A stretch of 64,000 nucleotides of DNA from Flavobacterium aquicola (GCF_003385115.1 NZ_QUNI01000001.1:1-64000); one strand, 5' to 3'. Positions 9,709-19,626 are shown, numbered from the stretch's first letter. The notes: generated from the letters alone by a model not told the origin. Program-made: numbers and translations.

Positions 9709-10821
9709 TTATTTTAAACTTGCTTTTGTTTCTTTAATGGTCTTTAAATTACTGTCAGACAATGCATTTCCGTCGAAAAATGAAACACCAACTGCCCCGT
9801 TTTCTTTTGCTAACAAAATAGCTTCTTTTAATTCTTCATCGTTTTTTAATCCCGGGATATAAATTCCCGTGTTGATTTTCGTTTTTTTATGTTCTAAATC
9901 GGCAGCACCTTGTTTTGTAGCGTAACCTACCCAGTCAATTTCTTCATCATAAAAGCTATGATAAATCATTGGATAAACTTCGTCAATATTCCATTTGTCC
10001 CAACGCTGGCGTACCATGTGGTCTGCCATTTCTGGATAAGGGAATACGGCAGCAGTCAATTGTTTATTATGCTTGTGAGCAATTTTATATGCATCATCAA
10101 CAACGGCTTTTATAGCATTTAGTCTGAAGTTTTTCCACTCCATGTCTATCGAAGTGTTATGACTTTCTTTTGGATTTTTATGATGGATTTTTTCGAATGC
10201 TTTTATACATTCGTCACAATAACAAAAATCGAATTGAGGTAATTCTGCATCCTGAACTAAGTTGTATTTTGGCAATAAACTGATTGGTAAAAAGATGTCC
10301 GGAAAACGAATATAATCCATATGAACACTTTCGATTCCTTCAACTTTTGCTAATTCTTCAACTAAATGTAAAACATGCTCTCTAGACTCTTTTCTGGTTG
10401 GACACAGCCATTGATAATAATCAACATAAGGGCGGTTATCAAAGCATGATTTCCCTTCTTTACTTACCTGATACCAGTCTGGATGCTGTAATGCAACAGA
10501 ATCTCCGGGTCTGTTCATTGCCATAATCCAGGCATGCACTTTCAGTCCTTCTTTTGTTGCAAGAGGCACTATTCTTTTTAAGAGTTTTGGGTCTGCTCCT
10601 GTATTGATTAATACTTCATCGATTCCTCCTTCTTTGTATTTTTTAAATTCTTTTGTATAATCTGCGTCAGATTTTTTAGCATCTGCAGATGTCCAGACTC
10701 CAAATTTAAATCCTCTTTTTGCTGTTGTATTTTTAACTTTTTCAGCAGTATTATTTTGATAATCTGTGGCATTGAAGGATATAAAAAAATATCCTAATAG
10801 CAATAGTGTGATATATTTCAT
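9709..10821 (-). CDS. Secreted TIM-barrel glycosidase-like protein of unassigned family
   Basis: 370 aa with a short signal peptide (MKYITLLLLGYFFISF). The body has TIM-barrel character: GFKFGVWTSADAKK, GGIDEVLINTGAD, GLKVHAWIMAMNRPGD, then VEGIESVHMDYIRFPD, which has the D-Y-I-R-F/Y-P signature shared with GHL10/DUF4015-type putative glycoside hydrolases, and later WNIDEVYPMIYHSFYD. A CYCDECIKAFE segment suggests a disulfide or small metal site. Acidic residues at strand ends (HMDYIRFPD, IDEVYPM) are candidates for catalysis, but I cannot assign them. It is three bases from the GH18 gene and 30 bases from the asparaginase gene, so it is an integral part of the operon. The substrate is unknown. 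Confidence 0.7.
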   Translation of the reverse strand: MKYITLLLLGYFFISFNATDYQNNTAEKVKNTTAKRGFKFGVWTSADAKKSDADYTKEFKKYKEGGIDEVLINTGADPKLLKRIVPLATKEGLKVHAWIMAMNRPGDSVALQHPDWYQVSKEGKSCFDNRPYVDYYQWLCPTRKESREHVLHLVEELAKVEGIESVHMDYIRFPDIFLPISLLPKYNLVQDAELPQFDFCYCDECIKAFEKIHHKNPKESHNTSIDMEWKNFRLNAIKAVVDDAYKIAHKHNKQLTAAVFPYPEMADHMVRQRWDKWNIDEVYPMIYHSFYDEEIDWVGYATKQGAADLEHKKTKINTGIYIPGLKNDEELKEAILLAKENGAVGVSFFDGNALSDSNLKTIKETKASLK

Positions 10822-10823
10822 AT

Positions 10824-11969
10824 TTAATTCGTTTCTTTAGTTTTACCTGCTCTTTCATACAGCTTGTTTAATAACTCCTGATTATTGTCTAAACTGTATT
10901 CCCAAAACATAGCGCCGCCTAATTTTTTTTGTTTAATAAATACTGCTTTTAAAGCAATTTCTTTTGGAGTTTCATAAGAAATAAAAATATTGTCCTGAGC
11001 ATTCCATAAATAAGATGCTTTTGCCGAATCATCATATAATTCCTGAAATTTTCCTGATTTTAATGCCACAGCAATTTCCCAGGATGCTACAATAGCACTT
11101 CCTGTTAAGGCTGACTGGTATAAACCGTTATTTATTGGTGTTACTTTTTCCCACTTTCTTCCATAAAAGGGGATTCCTAAAATAAGTTTGTTAGCAGGAA
11201 CACCTTCTTTTAAGAATTTATCGACTGACTCACTAATACTGTTTCCTCCAAATTTTTCTTCTTTTGAAGGATATAAATTAGCGTGATGTCCGGTTTGATA
11301 AAACCAGCCATTGTAAAAATCGTAACACATTAAATTTATAAAATCAAGATATTGATGTGCTTTTTTCAAATCAGTATGATTGATATATTCCTGATCTGTT
11401 GCTGCTGCAATAGTGAGTAAATAATGCTGATTATTTATTTTAGTTTCAATTTCTAATTGTTTACGCAATTCGCCTAACAGCAGCGTAAAATTCTCTTTAT
11501 CTGAAGGCCTGAAAACATTGTCCTCTGCACGCTGCCCTGGAAATTCCCAGTCAATATCAATCCCGTCAAAACCATAAGTTTTCATTAGTTTAACAGCACT
11601 TTTAGCAAACTTTTCTCTAGATTGGGCATAAGCAGCTATATTTGAAAATTGATCTGACCACACCCAGCCACCAATAGAATACAATATTTTTAAACTAAGA
11701 TTTTGCTTTTTCAGCGCCATTACACTTTCTATTTTCGCTTTATCTATAGCCAGCTCAAACTGAACATTACCATCAACAATATTAGCAAAGGCATAATTAA
11801 GATGAGTCAGCTTGCCTGCATCAATTTTTGACGGATCAAAATTCTCATAGCCGGCAACATATCCAATTATTTTAAAATCCTCTTTGGATTGATTTTGTTT
11901 TTTTTCTAATGAAGAACAACCAAAAAAAACGCTGATAATCAGGATAGAAAAAACTGACTTAATTGCCAT
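10824..11969 (-). CDS. GH18 glycosidase (chitinase / endo-beta-N-acetylglucosaminidase type), lipoprotein
   Basis: Hydrolyses GlcNAc-beta-1,4-GlcNAc linkages, either in chitin-type oligomers or in the N-glycan core. The DxxDxDxE motif is complete as FDGIDIDWEFPG with the acid/base Glu at 142, counted from the ATG at 11969. SIGGW and INLMCYDFYNGW mark the other barrel strands. I chose the ATG at 11969 because it gives a lipoprotein signal (IISVFFGCSS, Cys 18); an upstream in-frame ATG would add eight residues with no function. Surface anchoring would let it act early on large substrates. The YDFYNGWF segment with its following insertion looks more chitinase-like than EndoF-like, so the exact substrate stays open. 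Confidence 0.88.
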   Translation of the reverse strand: MAIKSVFSILIISVFFGCSSLEKKQNQSKEDFKIIGYVAGYENFDPSKIDAGKLTHLNYAFANIVDGNVQFELAIDKAKIESVMALKKQNLSLKILYSIGGWVWSDQFSNIAAYAQSREKFAKSAVKLMKTYGFDGIDIDWEFPGQRAEDNVFRPSDKENFTLLLGELRKQLEIETKINNQHYLLTIAAATDQEYINHTDLKKAHQYLDFINLMCYDFYNGWFYQTGHHANLYPSKEEKFGGNSISESVDKFLKEGVPANKLILGIPFYGRKWEKVTPINNGLYQSALTGSAIVASWEIAVALKSGKFQELYDDSAKASYLWNAQDNIFISYETPKEIALKAVFIKQKKLGGAMFWEYSLDNNQELLNKLYERAGKTKETN

Positions 11970-12019
11970 ATTATGTTGTTTAAAATGAATCATTGCTGAT
12001 AAATTGTCTAATTGCTTTT

Positions 12020-13084
12020 TTACTTTAAAAACTGACCATCTTCTTTTATAGTAAAAATTTGATTTGAGAAAGGGCTTTTTACTGAAATATTGTATCCTGA
12101 AGAATGATTTTCAAAAATAGGTTTTAAAATTTTATTCTCTACGGTGATGGTTTCTTTTGTTAAATTGACCAGCGATTTTGCCCAGACTTTATTCTTTTGA
12201 AAATACTCTTTCTGAGCTCTGTATAAATTGTAAAGTTCCCATTTTACTTTTTCGTCCTGCGGAATTGTAAAGCTGTCTTTCCCTTCTTTTGAAGAAAAAT
12301 AAACATACCCCCATTTTTCGGGTTCATGCATATTGATTACGCCCATTGGCGACCAGACCCAATTGTATTCGAGCAAAAACTTTCCATCAGTATCTTTTTT
12401 ACGTTCGTAACTGTTGTTTGTTACCGTATGCTGCCAGTTTACCCTTGAGAAATTGACACGCCAGAATTTATCTGCGGGAACATTTTTGTCAAAGTAAGAC
12501 GTTTTATAAGATGCCCAGGGAATCGCCATTTCTAAAACCCAACCTTCATCAAGATCGTTTGGATTATTAAGCGTTCCGTTGATTTTTACCGCTGATTTCA
12601 GGCCTGGAATATTCCAGTCATTTAATACAACATTATCATTTTCTCTATATGGTTTTGAAAGAAACAGATCCCAGGCTGTATTTAAAGCATTAATCTCTAA
12701 TTCATAATAATTAAAAGTGTCGCCATCGGGATCTATAAAAACTTCAAAATCGTTGTTGTAAAAAATAATGGTATCACGTTGTTTTAAATTTGCCCAAACA
12801 TGCGGTTCATCAATTTTAGCCAATATATAAAAATTGGTTTCATCCCAGAGCATTTTAACTTTTGTTGCGTATTTTGGTTTTTCATTATTGGATATATCTT
12901 CAAAAAGATCTGTCCAATCTGCTTTATTCCAGGAAACATCAGATTCATCTCCGTCAATTACAATCGGATTTGAAGTTTTAGCGGCCACATAGGTTTTAGG
13001 TATAATTGTATTTTTCGATTGTGAATATCCTCCAATCGAAAGAAAACCTAAAACAACTGTTAACCATTTAAATTTTAAACGCAT
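12020..13084 (-). CDS. CBM9-like carbohydrate-binding protein (secreted)
   Basis: 354 aa, signal peptide near 1-21 (LGFLSIGGYSQ). The body matches the carbohydrate-binding family 9-like fold seen in many Bacteroidota glycan loci: IVIDGDESDVSWNKADWT, KMLWDETNFYILAKIDEPHV, NDFEVFIDPDGDTFNYYELE and GWVLEMAIPWASYK. These are the beta-strand and calcium-site segments of that family. No catalytic motif is visible. It sits between GH130 (eight bases) and GH18, so it is in the operon. Its role may be binding released glycan in the periplasm or at the surface. Specificity cannot be read from sequence. Confidence 0.8.
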   Translation of the reverse strand: MRLKFKWLTVVLGFLSIGGYSQSKNTIIPKTYVAAKTSNPIVIDGDESDVSWNKADWTDLFEDISNNEKPKYATKVKMLWDETNFYILAKIDEPHVWANLKQRDTIIFYNNDFEVFIDPDGDTFNYYELEINALNTAWDLFLSKPYRENDNVVLNDWNIPGLKSAVKINGTLNNPNDLDEGWVLEMAIPWASYKTSYFDKNVPADKFWRVNFSRVNWQHTVTNNSYERKKDTDGKFLLEYNWVWSPMGVINMHEPEKWGYVYFSSKEGKDSFTIPQDEKVKWELYNLYRAQKEYFQKNKVWAKSLVNLTKETITVENKILKPIFENHSSGYNISVKSPFSNQIFTIKEDGQFLK

Positions 13085-13091
13085 ACTTTTT

Positions 13092-14057
13092 CTATAAACT
13101 GTTTTCTTTTGTAAACCTAATTACTTCACTTAATTTCCCGAAAGCTATTGCTACTGCCGTATCGGCTGCACCATAATATACGGTTAATTTATCTTCTTCT
13201 ACACTATGTAAGGCGGCGCATGGGAAAACTACATTTGGAACATCTCCAACCATTTCATAAATTTCTGCAGGACCTAATAAATAAGGCTGTGTTCTGTATT
13301 TTACTTTATCTGGTGAATCGACATCCAAAAGCGCTGATCCCATTGCGTAACGGAAACCGTTGCAGGTATTAATAACGCCGTGGTAAATCATTAACCAGCC
13401 TTCATCAGTAAGAATTGGGATTGGTCCTGCTCCAACTTTGGTACACTGCCAGGCACTGTCTTCAAAAGGAGTTGGTTTCATCACGAGTCTGTGTTCTCCC
13501 CAATATTTCATATCTGGACTATAACTGATCCAGATGTCACCAAAAGGTGTATGACCGTTATCACTTGGTCGGCTTAGCATGGCATATTTTCCATTTATTT
13601 TTTGTGGAAACAAAACCCCATTTCTATTGAACGGTAAAAAGGCATTTTCACATTGAAAAAACTCTTTAAAGTCAAATGTATACCCAATACCAATTGTTGG
13701 TCCGTTATATCCGTTACACCAGGTTATCCAATAGCGGTCTTCGATAAAAACTACACGGGGATCATATTTATAAGCCGATTCGATCATTTCGGTATTACCT
13801 GACCGCATAATGATTGGTTCATGATTAATGTCCCAATCGATTCCATTTTTACTAAAACCAGCAAAAATATTCATTTGAACCGCTTTATTATCACATCTGA
13901 AAACACCTGCAAATCCGTCTCCGAAAGGAACTACTGCGCTATTAAAAATACTGTTTGATGATGGTATGGCGTATCTGTCAATAATTGGATTTTCAGAATA
14001 TCTCCACATTACGTCATTACAGTTTTCGGGTTTGTCTTGCCAAGGAATTGTACTCAT
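13092..14057 (-). CDS. GH130 beta-mannoside phosphorylase (Man-beta-1,4-GlcNAc phosphorylase type)
   Basis: Cytoplasmic five-bladed beta-propeller enzyme, 321 aa with no signal peptide. GH130 members of this type phosphorolyse Man-beta-1,4-GlcNAc to mannose-1-phosphate and GlcNAc. Supporting motifs are [23 protein letters not shown] (split here as RYSENPII and [13 protein letters not shown]), [36 protein letters not shown] with the family catalytic Asp at 99, and [19 protein letters not shown]. Lack of an export signal fits the need for phosphate and implies import of the disaccharide, plausibly through the symporter encoded just downstream. The combination with glycosylasparaginase supports complete use of the N-glycan core. 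Alternative GH130 substrates such as mannobiose or longer mannosides are possible. Confidence 0.85.
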   Translation of the reverse strand: MSTIPWQDKPENCNDVMWRYSENPIIDRYAIPSSNSIFNSAVVPFGDGFAGVFRCDNKAVQMNIFAGFSKNGIDWDINHEPIIMRSGNTEMIESAYKYDPRVVFIEDRYWITWCNGYNGPTIGIGYTFDFKEFFQCENAFLPFNRNGVLFPQKINGKYAMLSRPSDNGHTPFGDIWISYSPDMKYWGEHRLVMKPTPFEDSAWQCTKVGAGPIPILTDEGWLMIYHGVINTCNGFRYAMGSALLDVDSPDKVKYRTQPYLLGPAEIYEMVGDVPNVVFPCAALHSVEEDKLTVYYGAADTAVAIAFGKLSEVIRFTKENSL

Positions 14058-14113
14058 AATATCTTACGTTTTTATTATAATTCGTTTTTTTTGTTTTTTG
14101 TTTGCTCAATCTT

Positions 14114-14213
14114 ATCATCCTGACGGAGAAAAAATCACACTAGAAGCTCGACAATCTAAGTTGCGGATCTTTGCAGAGTTTCTCGCTGAGATTCCTCGTT
14201 CCTCGGAATGACA
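14114..14213. repeat. Short intergenic repeat with imperfect inverted ends
   Basis: About 100 bases between the GH130 and symporter genes, beginning TCATCCTGACGGAG and ending CCTCGGAATGACA. The two ends are imperfect inverted copies of each other (TCATCCTGACGG against TGTCATTCCGAGG on the other strand). The inner segment (GAAGCTCGACAATC, GATCTTTGCAGAG) is markedly richer in G+C than the flanks. Elements of this appearance are common as dispersed palindromic repeats in flavobacterial genomes. That recognition is from memory and only one copy is present in this window. No coding capacity is apparent. Confidence 0.55.
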
Positions 14214-14235
14214 AACTGTAACAGCTATATTTTAA

Positions 14236-16113
14236 TTAATCTTCTATTTTTCTAACTTTATCCAACCAAGTAAATTTCAAGATCGTAGTCGTTACTAAAA
14301 ACACAACTAATGCCATAATTGCCTTTGGATAATCTCTGATGATGAAAAATATCGGAAGCAGGATCATACTTGACTGCCATACAATACCGATCGCACAATT
14401 CAGCATATCTTTCCAGAAATCATTATTTTTTTCGAAAGCCTGATCTTCTGTTTTTAATAATTTATAAACCGGACTCCAGAATCCCCATGGTCTCACATTA
14501 GAATAGAAAGATTTCAAAACTTCCATATCTGTAGGACTGCTTAAAAAAGTTCCTAAAAGACAACCAAAAATTGAGAAACCAAAAATTAATGGAAACAGAT
14601 AAATGGCTTGTACTTGTGCTAGATCATATAAAAATGTTCCTTCTGTTAAACTTCCTTTGGCCTGACCCAAAGCAAATTGTAAAGAAGCAATGATTAATCC
14701 GGCAAACATTCCCCAGAAATAACCCCAGCCATTAAAACGCCACCAAATCCATTTTAAAAAATTTGCTGCTACGTAACCTCCATACAAAGCACTGGTAATC
14801 CACAATGTCAATGAATTAATTGAATCTGCAAAAAATCCCATAAAAACGCCTAAACCAACTACAAGGAAAGAGGAAATCTGACTCACTTTAATATAATGAG
14901 CATTTGTAGCTGCGGGTTTGAAGTATTTTTTATAAATATCATTCACTATATACGCCGGTCCTGCATTTACAAAAGCTGAAAATCCAGACATGAAAGCCGC
15001 CAATAAGCCAGCCAATAAAATTCCTTTAATTCCAACCGGAATGTATAAATTGACCACTTTTGGCATTAATAATTCCAAATCAGCTCCAGTTAATCCTATA
15101 TTCGCATTCAGCTCTGGCGCCATATTTACCAAAGCAATTACCACAATTCCAGTAATTAACAAATATCTCGGAATGAATAAAATTAAGTTCGTGAAACCAC
15201 TCATATAAGCCGCTTCTTTTACCGATTTGGTAGAAAGCACTCTTTGTAAATCGTAACTTGGTGTTGGACCTGCAATACTGGCAAAAAAACCTTTAAACAA
15301 AGTCATTCCAATAAAAGCGCCAAACATTTTGTACCCTTCAGAATCGATTAAACTATTGAAAGTCTGAAATTTATCACTCCACTGGGTTTCAAACTGCCAT
15401 CCAAAGAAAACATTTTTCCATTCCTCGGTAATAACCGAATTTATCTGAATATCTGTATAGTTAATAAAAGCGTAACTAGCAATTAAAACACTGGCAACAA
15501 TCATAATTAAATATTGTACAACCTCTGTTGCAACTACAGAAAACATTCCGCCCTTTACAGTGTAAATTGTGGTTAAGAAAATAATAATCAAAGCATAAGA
15601 ACGCTCTGAAGTCAGCAAAAGTAAATCACCGTAATGAAGTGTTAAGTCCCAAGGAAGAATAATGGTTACAAATTTCCCAATTCCTTCAAAAAAGTAAGCG
15701 ATAAAACCAATGGTAGATATAATTGCAAAAATCGCAACAATGATATGGGATGCTTTACCAGCTCTGTCACTTCCAAAGCGGGTTAAAATCCATTCAGAAC
15801 CCGTCATTACTTTTGATCTTCTGATCCATACTGCAAGAAACATCATCACGAAAATCTGATTCCATATCGGCCAAAGCCACATAAACATAAAACTTTTTAC
15901 ACCATATAAAAACAGAACCCCAATCATCCAGGAAGTCCCCGAAACATCAAACATTCCTGATCCATTGCTTAGACCTAAAAGATACCATTTTATTGTTTTT
16001 CCGCCAAGGAAATAATCATCTAATCCTTTTGATGCTTTTCTTGAAATCCAAATTCCTATTCCGACAGAGAGCAGAATATAGGCTACGATGATCGATACGT
16101 CAATAATATCCAT
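14236..16113 (-). CDS. Sodium:solute symporter (SSS family)
   Basis: Inner-membrane transporter of 625 aa with the SSS family N-terminus (IDVSIIVAYILLSVGIGIWI, then SKGLDDYFLGGKTIKWYLLG and GLSNGSGMFDVSGTSWMIG). It has many hydrophobic segments through residue 540 and the conserved LLAGLLAAFMSGFSAFVNAG helix around 370. A charged C-terminal extension (SPTDMEVLKSFYSNVRPWGF) precedes two last membrane segments. Genes of this family are frequent partners of glycosidases in Bacteroidota loci. Lying between GH130 and GH92, it is the best candidate for importing mannose, Man-GlcNAc or another trimming product. The substrate is inference from context. Confidence 0.88.
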   Translation of the reverse strand: MDIIDVSIIVAYILLSVGIGIWISRKASKGLDDYFLGGKTIKWYLLGLSNGSGMFDVSGTSWMIGVLFLYGVKSFMFMWLWPIWNQIFVMMFLAVWIRRSKVMTGSEWILTRFGSDRAGKASHIIVAIFAIISTIGFIAYFFEGIGKFVTIILPWDLTLHYGDLLLLTSERSYALIIIFLTTIYTVKGGMFSVVATEVVQYLIMIVASVLIASYAFINYTDIQINSVITEEWKNVFFGWQFETQWSDKFQTFNSLIDSEGYKMFGAFIGMTLFKGFFASIAGPTPSYDLQRVLSTKSVKEAAYMSGFTNLILFIPRYLLITGIVVIALVNMAPELNANIGLTGADLELLMPKVVNLYIPVGIKGILLAGLLAAFMSGFSAFVNAGPAYIVNDIYKKYFKPAATNAHYIKVSQISSFLVVGLGVFMGFFADSINSLTLWITSALYGGYVAANFLKWIWWRFNGWGYFWGMFAGLIIASLQFALGQAKGSLTEGTFLYDLAQVQAIYLFPLIFGFSIFGCLLGTFLSSPTDMEVLKSFYSNVRPWGFWSPVYKLLKTEDQAFEKNNDFWKDMLNCAIGIVWQSSMILLPIFFIIRDYPKAIMALVVFLVTTTILKFTWLDKVRKIED

Positions 16114-16147
16114 TAATTATTTTTGTTAGGTTAGTTTATGTGGTTTA

Positions 16148-18391
16148 TTATTTTTTTAATCCCCAGCTTTTATTTGGCTGTGCCCCCATTACAAAATGCA
16201 AAATTCCGCTTTGCAGTATTTGCTGATGTGAGATTGCGGTTTGATTAAATGGAACACCATTAAGTGTTGCTGACTGTATGTAAAAATTTTTGTTAGAGAC
16301 ATTTTCTGCTTCAATTACAAAAGTTTTTCCGTCTTCAAGATTGATTGTTGCTTTTTCAAAAATTGGACTTCCAATTTCGTATTCCCCCGATGCTGGATTC
16401 ATAGGATATAGTCCCATCGAACTGAAAACATACCAGGCCGACATTTGTCCGCAGTCTTCATTGCCACTCAATCCGTTTGGCGTTGTATTGTATTGTGTGT
16501 CTAAAATATGACGTACCCAATATTGCGTTCTCCAAGGCTGTCCCGCATGATTGAACATATAAGCAATATGATGACTTGGCTCATTTCCGTGTGCGTATTG
16601 CCCAATTAATCCTGAAATATCTGCAGAAACATTGCTTCCTGTAATTTCTGAACTCTCGGTAAAAAGCTGTTCTAAACGTTTTGTAAAAACTTCATTACTT
16701 CCGTGAAGCGAAATTAAATTGTCAACATCCTGCGGCACAAACCAGCTGTGCTGCCAGGCGTTTCCTTCGGTATAATCTGTATGTTCTCTGTGGTTGGAAT
16801 GTTTGGGATCGAAAGGCTCATTCCATGATTTTCCGTCTTCTGCTTTTCCTCTCATAAACCCAGTTTTTGGATCAAATAAATATTGATACCCCTGAGAACG
16901 TTTTAGAAAAAATTGATAATCCTCGTTTCTGCCTAAAGCTTTGGCCATCTGTGCCACACACCAATCATCATAAGCATACTCCAAAGTAATTGTTACTGAT
17001 TCATCCAGTAAATTATAAGGAATGTAGCCGTATTTTTTGTAGAAATTCAACCCGCGTTCGTCCTGCATCATTGTGGCTTTCATAGCTTCGTATGCCTTTT
17101 CAGCATCAAAACCTTTAATTCCTTTTTGGTACGCATCAACAATTACGGGAATTGAATGATACCCCGTCATTGTATTGGTTTCGTTACCATATAAAGTCCA
17201 AACTGGTAATATTTTTTTGGTATCGTAATAGGTTAACATTGAGTTTACAATATCTGAAACTCTGTCAGGAGCTACTAAAGTAAGTAAAGGATTTTCTGCC
17301 CTAAAAGTATCCCATAGTGATAAGGTCGAGTAAGCTGTATAATCTTTTGCTGTAACAATCTGATCATCCTCTTTTCTAAACTGACCGTTTTTATCACTAT
17401 AAGTTACAGGTGCTAATTGTGTATGATACATTGCAGTATAAAACATTGTTTTTAATGAATCAACTGGTGTTTCTACTGTAATTTTACTCAAAGCTGTATT
17501 CCAGATTGTGGCTGCCTCAGATTTTGTTTTTTCGAAAGTTGATTTTTCTCCGTCCAGATTGTCTTTTGCATTATCCAAACTTACAGATGACAGGGCTACT
17601 TTTACAAATAATTCATTTGTATTATTTGCATTAAAAAACAATTGTGCTGCTGTATTTTCTCCATCAGCTTTATTTCCTGTAACAACCTGTTTATTAGCAA
17701 GTAAAATGGTTTCTGAAATTGGTTTTGAAAATTTTGCCACAAAAAATACTTTCTGATTTTTTGCCCATCCGGTACTAAAACGATACCCGCTTATGGTATA
17801 TTCATCTTCAATTATAATTCCTGTTTTCGTGGTTTTGTCCCAATTAATAGCAAATCCAAGATCAATTATAACTGATTGTTTATCATTTTTAGCAAATGTA
17901 TATTTATGAAAGGCGATACGTTTTGAAGACGTTAATTCTACATTGATTTTAGGGTCTTCAAGAAAAACTTGGTAAGAGCCCGGTACTGCTTTTTCGTTAA
18001 CATGACTGTATTTTGATTTATAAGGCAATTGATCGCGTGAAGCTGTTTTAGCTGTTAAATCGACTTTTTTATTTGTCGGCATGAATAAGATATCTGCCAA
18101 ATCTCCAATTCCAGTTCCGCTTAAATGCAGATGACTGAAACCAGCAACAATAGAATCAGAATGATGATAACCCGAACACCAATCCCAGTTTGAAATACCA
18201 TTATCTGGACTCACCTGCAGCATTCCAAATGGAACTGTTACTCCCGGATAAGTATGCCCATGACCGCCAGTACCAATAAAAGGATCAACGTGGTTAACAA
18301 AAAGTGTTTTGTCATTGTGATTTTTGTTTACATTTATTTTGCAACTTGCAGCTAAAATAACAAGCAAAACCAGCAGGGTAAAATTCTTCAT
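16148..18391 (-). CDS. GH92 alpha-1,2-type mannosidase (lipoprotein)
   Basis: Full-length (747 aa) calcium-dependent inverting exo-alpha-mannosidase. Lipoprotein signal MKNFTLLVLLVILAASC with Cys 17. The N-terminal beta-sandwich carries FVNHVDPFIGTGGHGHTYPG and GFSHLHLSGTGIGDLADI. The (alpha/alpha)6 domain carries YSTLSLWDTFRAENPLLTLV, GNEPSHHIAYMFNHAG (E604 as likely acid) and GLSGNEDCGQMSAWYVFSSM (644-646 NED), the expected general-base and calcium region. This is the only complete GH92 in the window, since the other two are cut by the edge or truncated. It is the first minus-strand gene after the plus-strand two-component pair, so it may start its own transcript that continues into the symporter and the rest of the operon. 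Confidence 0.94.
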   Translation of the reverse strand: MKNFTLLVLLVILAASCKINVNKNHNDKTLFVNHVDPFIGTGGHGHTYPGVTVPFGMLQVSPDNGISNWDWCSGYHHSDSIVAGFSHLHLSGTGIGDLADILFMPTNKKVDLTAKTASRDQLPYKSKYSHVNEKAVPGSYQVFLEDPKINVELTSSKRIAFHKYTFAKNDKQSVIIDLGFAINWDKTTKTGIIIEDEYTISGYRFSTGWAKNQKVFFVAKFSKPISETILLANKQVVTGNKADGENTAAQLFFNANNTNELFVKVALSSVSLDNAKDNLDGEKSTFEKTKSEAATIWNTALSKITVETPVDSLKTMFYTAMYHTQLAPVTYSDKNGQFRKEDDQIVTAKDYTAYSTLSLWDTFRAENPLLTLVAPDRVSDIVNSMLTYYDTKKILPVWTLYGNETNTMTGYHSIPVIVDAYQKGIKGFDAEKAYEAMKATMMQDERGLNFYKKYGYIPYNLLDESVTITLEYAYDDWCVAQMAKALGRNEDYQFFLKRSQGYQYLFDPKTGFMRGKAEDGKSWNEPFDPKHSNHREHTDYTEGNAWQHSWFVPQDVDNLISLHGSNEVFTKRLEQLFTESSEITGSNVSADISGLIGQYAHGNEPSHHIAYMFNHAGQPWRTQYWVRHILDTQYNTTPNGLSGNEDCGQMSAWYVFSSMGLYPMNPASGEYEIGSPIFEKATINLEDGKTFVIEAENVSNKNFYIQSATLNGVPFNQTAISHQQILQSGILHFVMGAQPNKSWGLKK

Positions 18392-18511
18392 ATAATAATC
18401 TTGATTTAACTTTAAAATTAAACAAATTCAACTTTTATTTAATCGTAATTTAGACGGACAACATATAAACTAAGATAAACATCAAAAAATTCACAAAAGA
18501 ATATCATTATT
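18392..18511. promoter_or_regulatory. Divergent promoter region between GH92 and the LytS-type kinase
   Basis: A 120-base AT-rich spacer separates the divergently read GH92 gene (minus) and sensor kinase gene (plus), so it must hold promoters for both. I see no clean TTG-N17-23-TAnnTTTG match and no obvious palindrome for LytTR binding. The regulatory role is inferred from gene orientation only. Confidence 0.45.
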
Positions 18512-19570
18512 ATGAATTTAAATTCCAGCAAATTATATCGATTACCATTACATTATCACATATTTTTTTGGCTTATTTACTTTTTATTTAACACATTCCG
18601 TTGGGGGAGCTATTTTAATGATTATCAGTATTCATTAAAAACAAACTTATTAGGCTTTCCTATTCACATGACATTGTGTTATCTCAATATTTTAATATTT
18701 ATGCCCTATCTTGTTTATCGAAAAAAATATCTGCTATATGTATTTGCAGTTTTTTCCTCTATATTTATAATGGTATTTATAAAATTTAATCTAACATACT
18801 TATTAATAACGCATAATGTATGGCCTGAAGGCCCCGAAACTATAGATAAATTAACACTCAATTATACTATAGACATGATGATGGGAGAACTCTATGTAAT
18901 CACTTTTGTAACAGCAATTAAGATTACATTCGATTTTTTGAATGAACAAAGAAGGGTAACCGATCTTGAGAAATCTCAATTAGAAACAGAATTACTTTTC
19001 CTAAAATCTCAAATTTCTCCGCATTTTTTCTTCAATACGCTTAACAATATTTATTCTTTATCGGTAGAAAAATCAAATAAAACTCCAAAAATAGTCCTAA
19101 AACTATCTGAATTAATGCGTTACATGCTGTACGAAACAAAAATTAAGAAACAAACTTTAGAAAACGAAATACTTTGTATACAAAATTATCTAGACTTAGA
19201 AAGAATTAGAAATGATGACCGATTAGAAGTTAATATGTATATTACCGGAGACATTCATGACAAAGAAATCAGTCCTATTATACTGCTTACCTTTATTGAG
19301 AATGCATTTAAACATGGTGTTAACAAGAACACTGGACCAGTTATAATCGATATTAATTTTAAGATTAAAGGTGATTTTCTGCATTTCACAATTACCAATC
19401 CAATGCCCGAAATCACTGAACATAAGGATATTTTTAACAAGTCTAGCGGTATAGGTTTAGAAAATGTTAAAAAAAGGCTTGAATTAGGTTATAATAAAAG
19501 CGATTATAAGCTTTCATTTAAAAATAAAAAGGATATTTTTGTTGCAAAGCTTGTAATTAAAGTATCCTAA
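18512..19570 (+). CDS. LytS-type sensor histidine kinase
   Basis: 352 aa inner-membrane kinase. Four hydrophobic segments lie in residues ~15-140 with no large extracytoplasmic sensor domain. A short coiled linker (DFLNEQRRVTDLEKSQLETE) leads to the His_kinase domain: LKSQISPHFFFNTLNNIYS with the phospho-acceptor H171. LTFIENAFKHGV is the N-box of the ATPase and GIGLENVKKRLEL the G-box. It is followed 56 bases later by the LytTR response regulator, its obvious partner. Such pairs in Bacteroidota often sit in or beside sugar loci; here the pair interrupts the minus-strand glycosidase array. The signal sensed cannot be told from sequence. Confidence 0.9.
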   Translation: MNLNSSKLYRLPLHYHIFFWLIYFLFNTFRWGSYFNDYQYSLKTNLLGFPIHMTLCYLNILIFMPYLVYRKKYLLYVFAVFSSIFIMVFIKFNLTYLLITHNVWPEGPETIDKLTLNYTIDMMMGELYVITFVTAIKITFDFLNEQRRVTDLEKSQLETELLFLKSQISPHFFFNTLNNIYSLSVEKSNKTPKIVLKLSELMRYMLYETKIKKQTLENEILCIQNYLDLERIRNDDRLEVNMYITGDIHDKEISPIILLTFIENAFKHGVNKNTGPVIIDINFKIKGDFLHFTITNPMPEITEHKDIFNKSSGIGLENVKKRLELGYNKSDYKLSFKNKKDIFVAKLVIKVS

Positions 19571-19626
19571 AAACCATTTTCTCTTTTTACAACTATTAAA
19601 TTTATTTCTCTCAAAAACATATAGTA

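Noticed and set aside
14085..14235. Searching the GH130-symporter gap for a promoter or riboswitch
   Set aside because: Apart from the palindromic repeat, no -33/-7 pair or conserved RNA structure could be supported.
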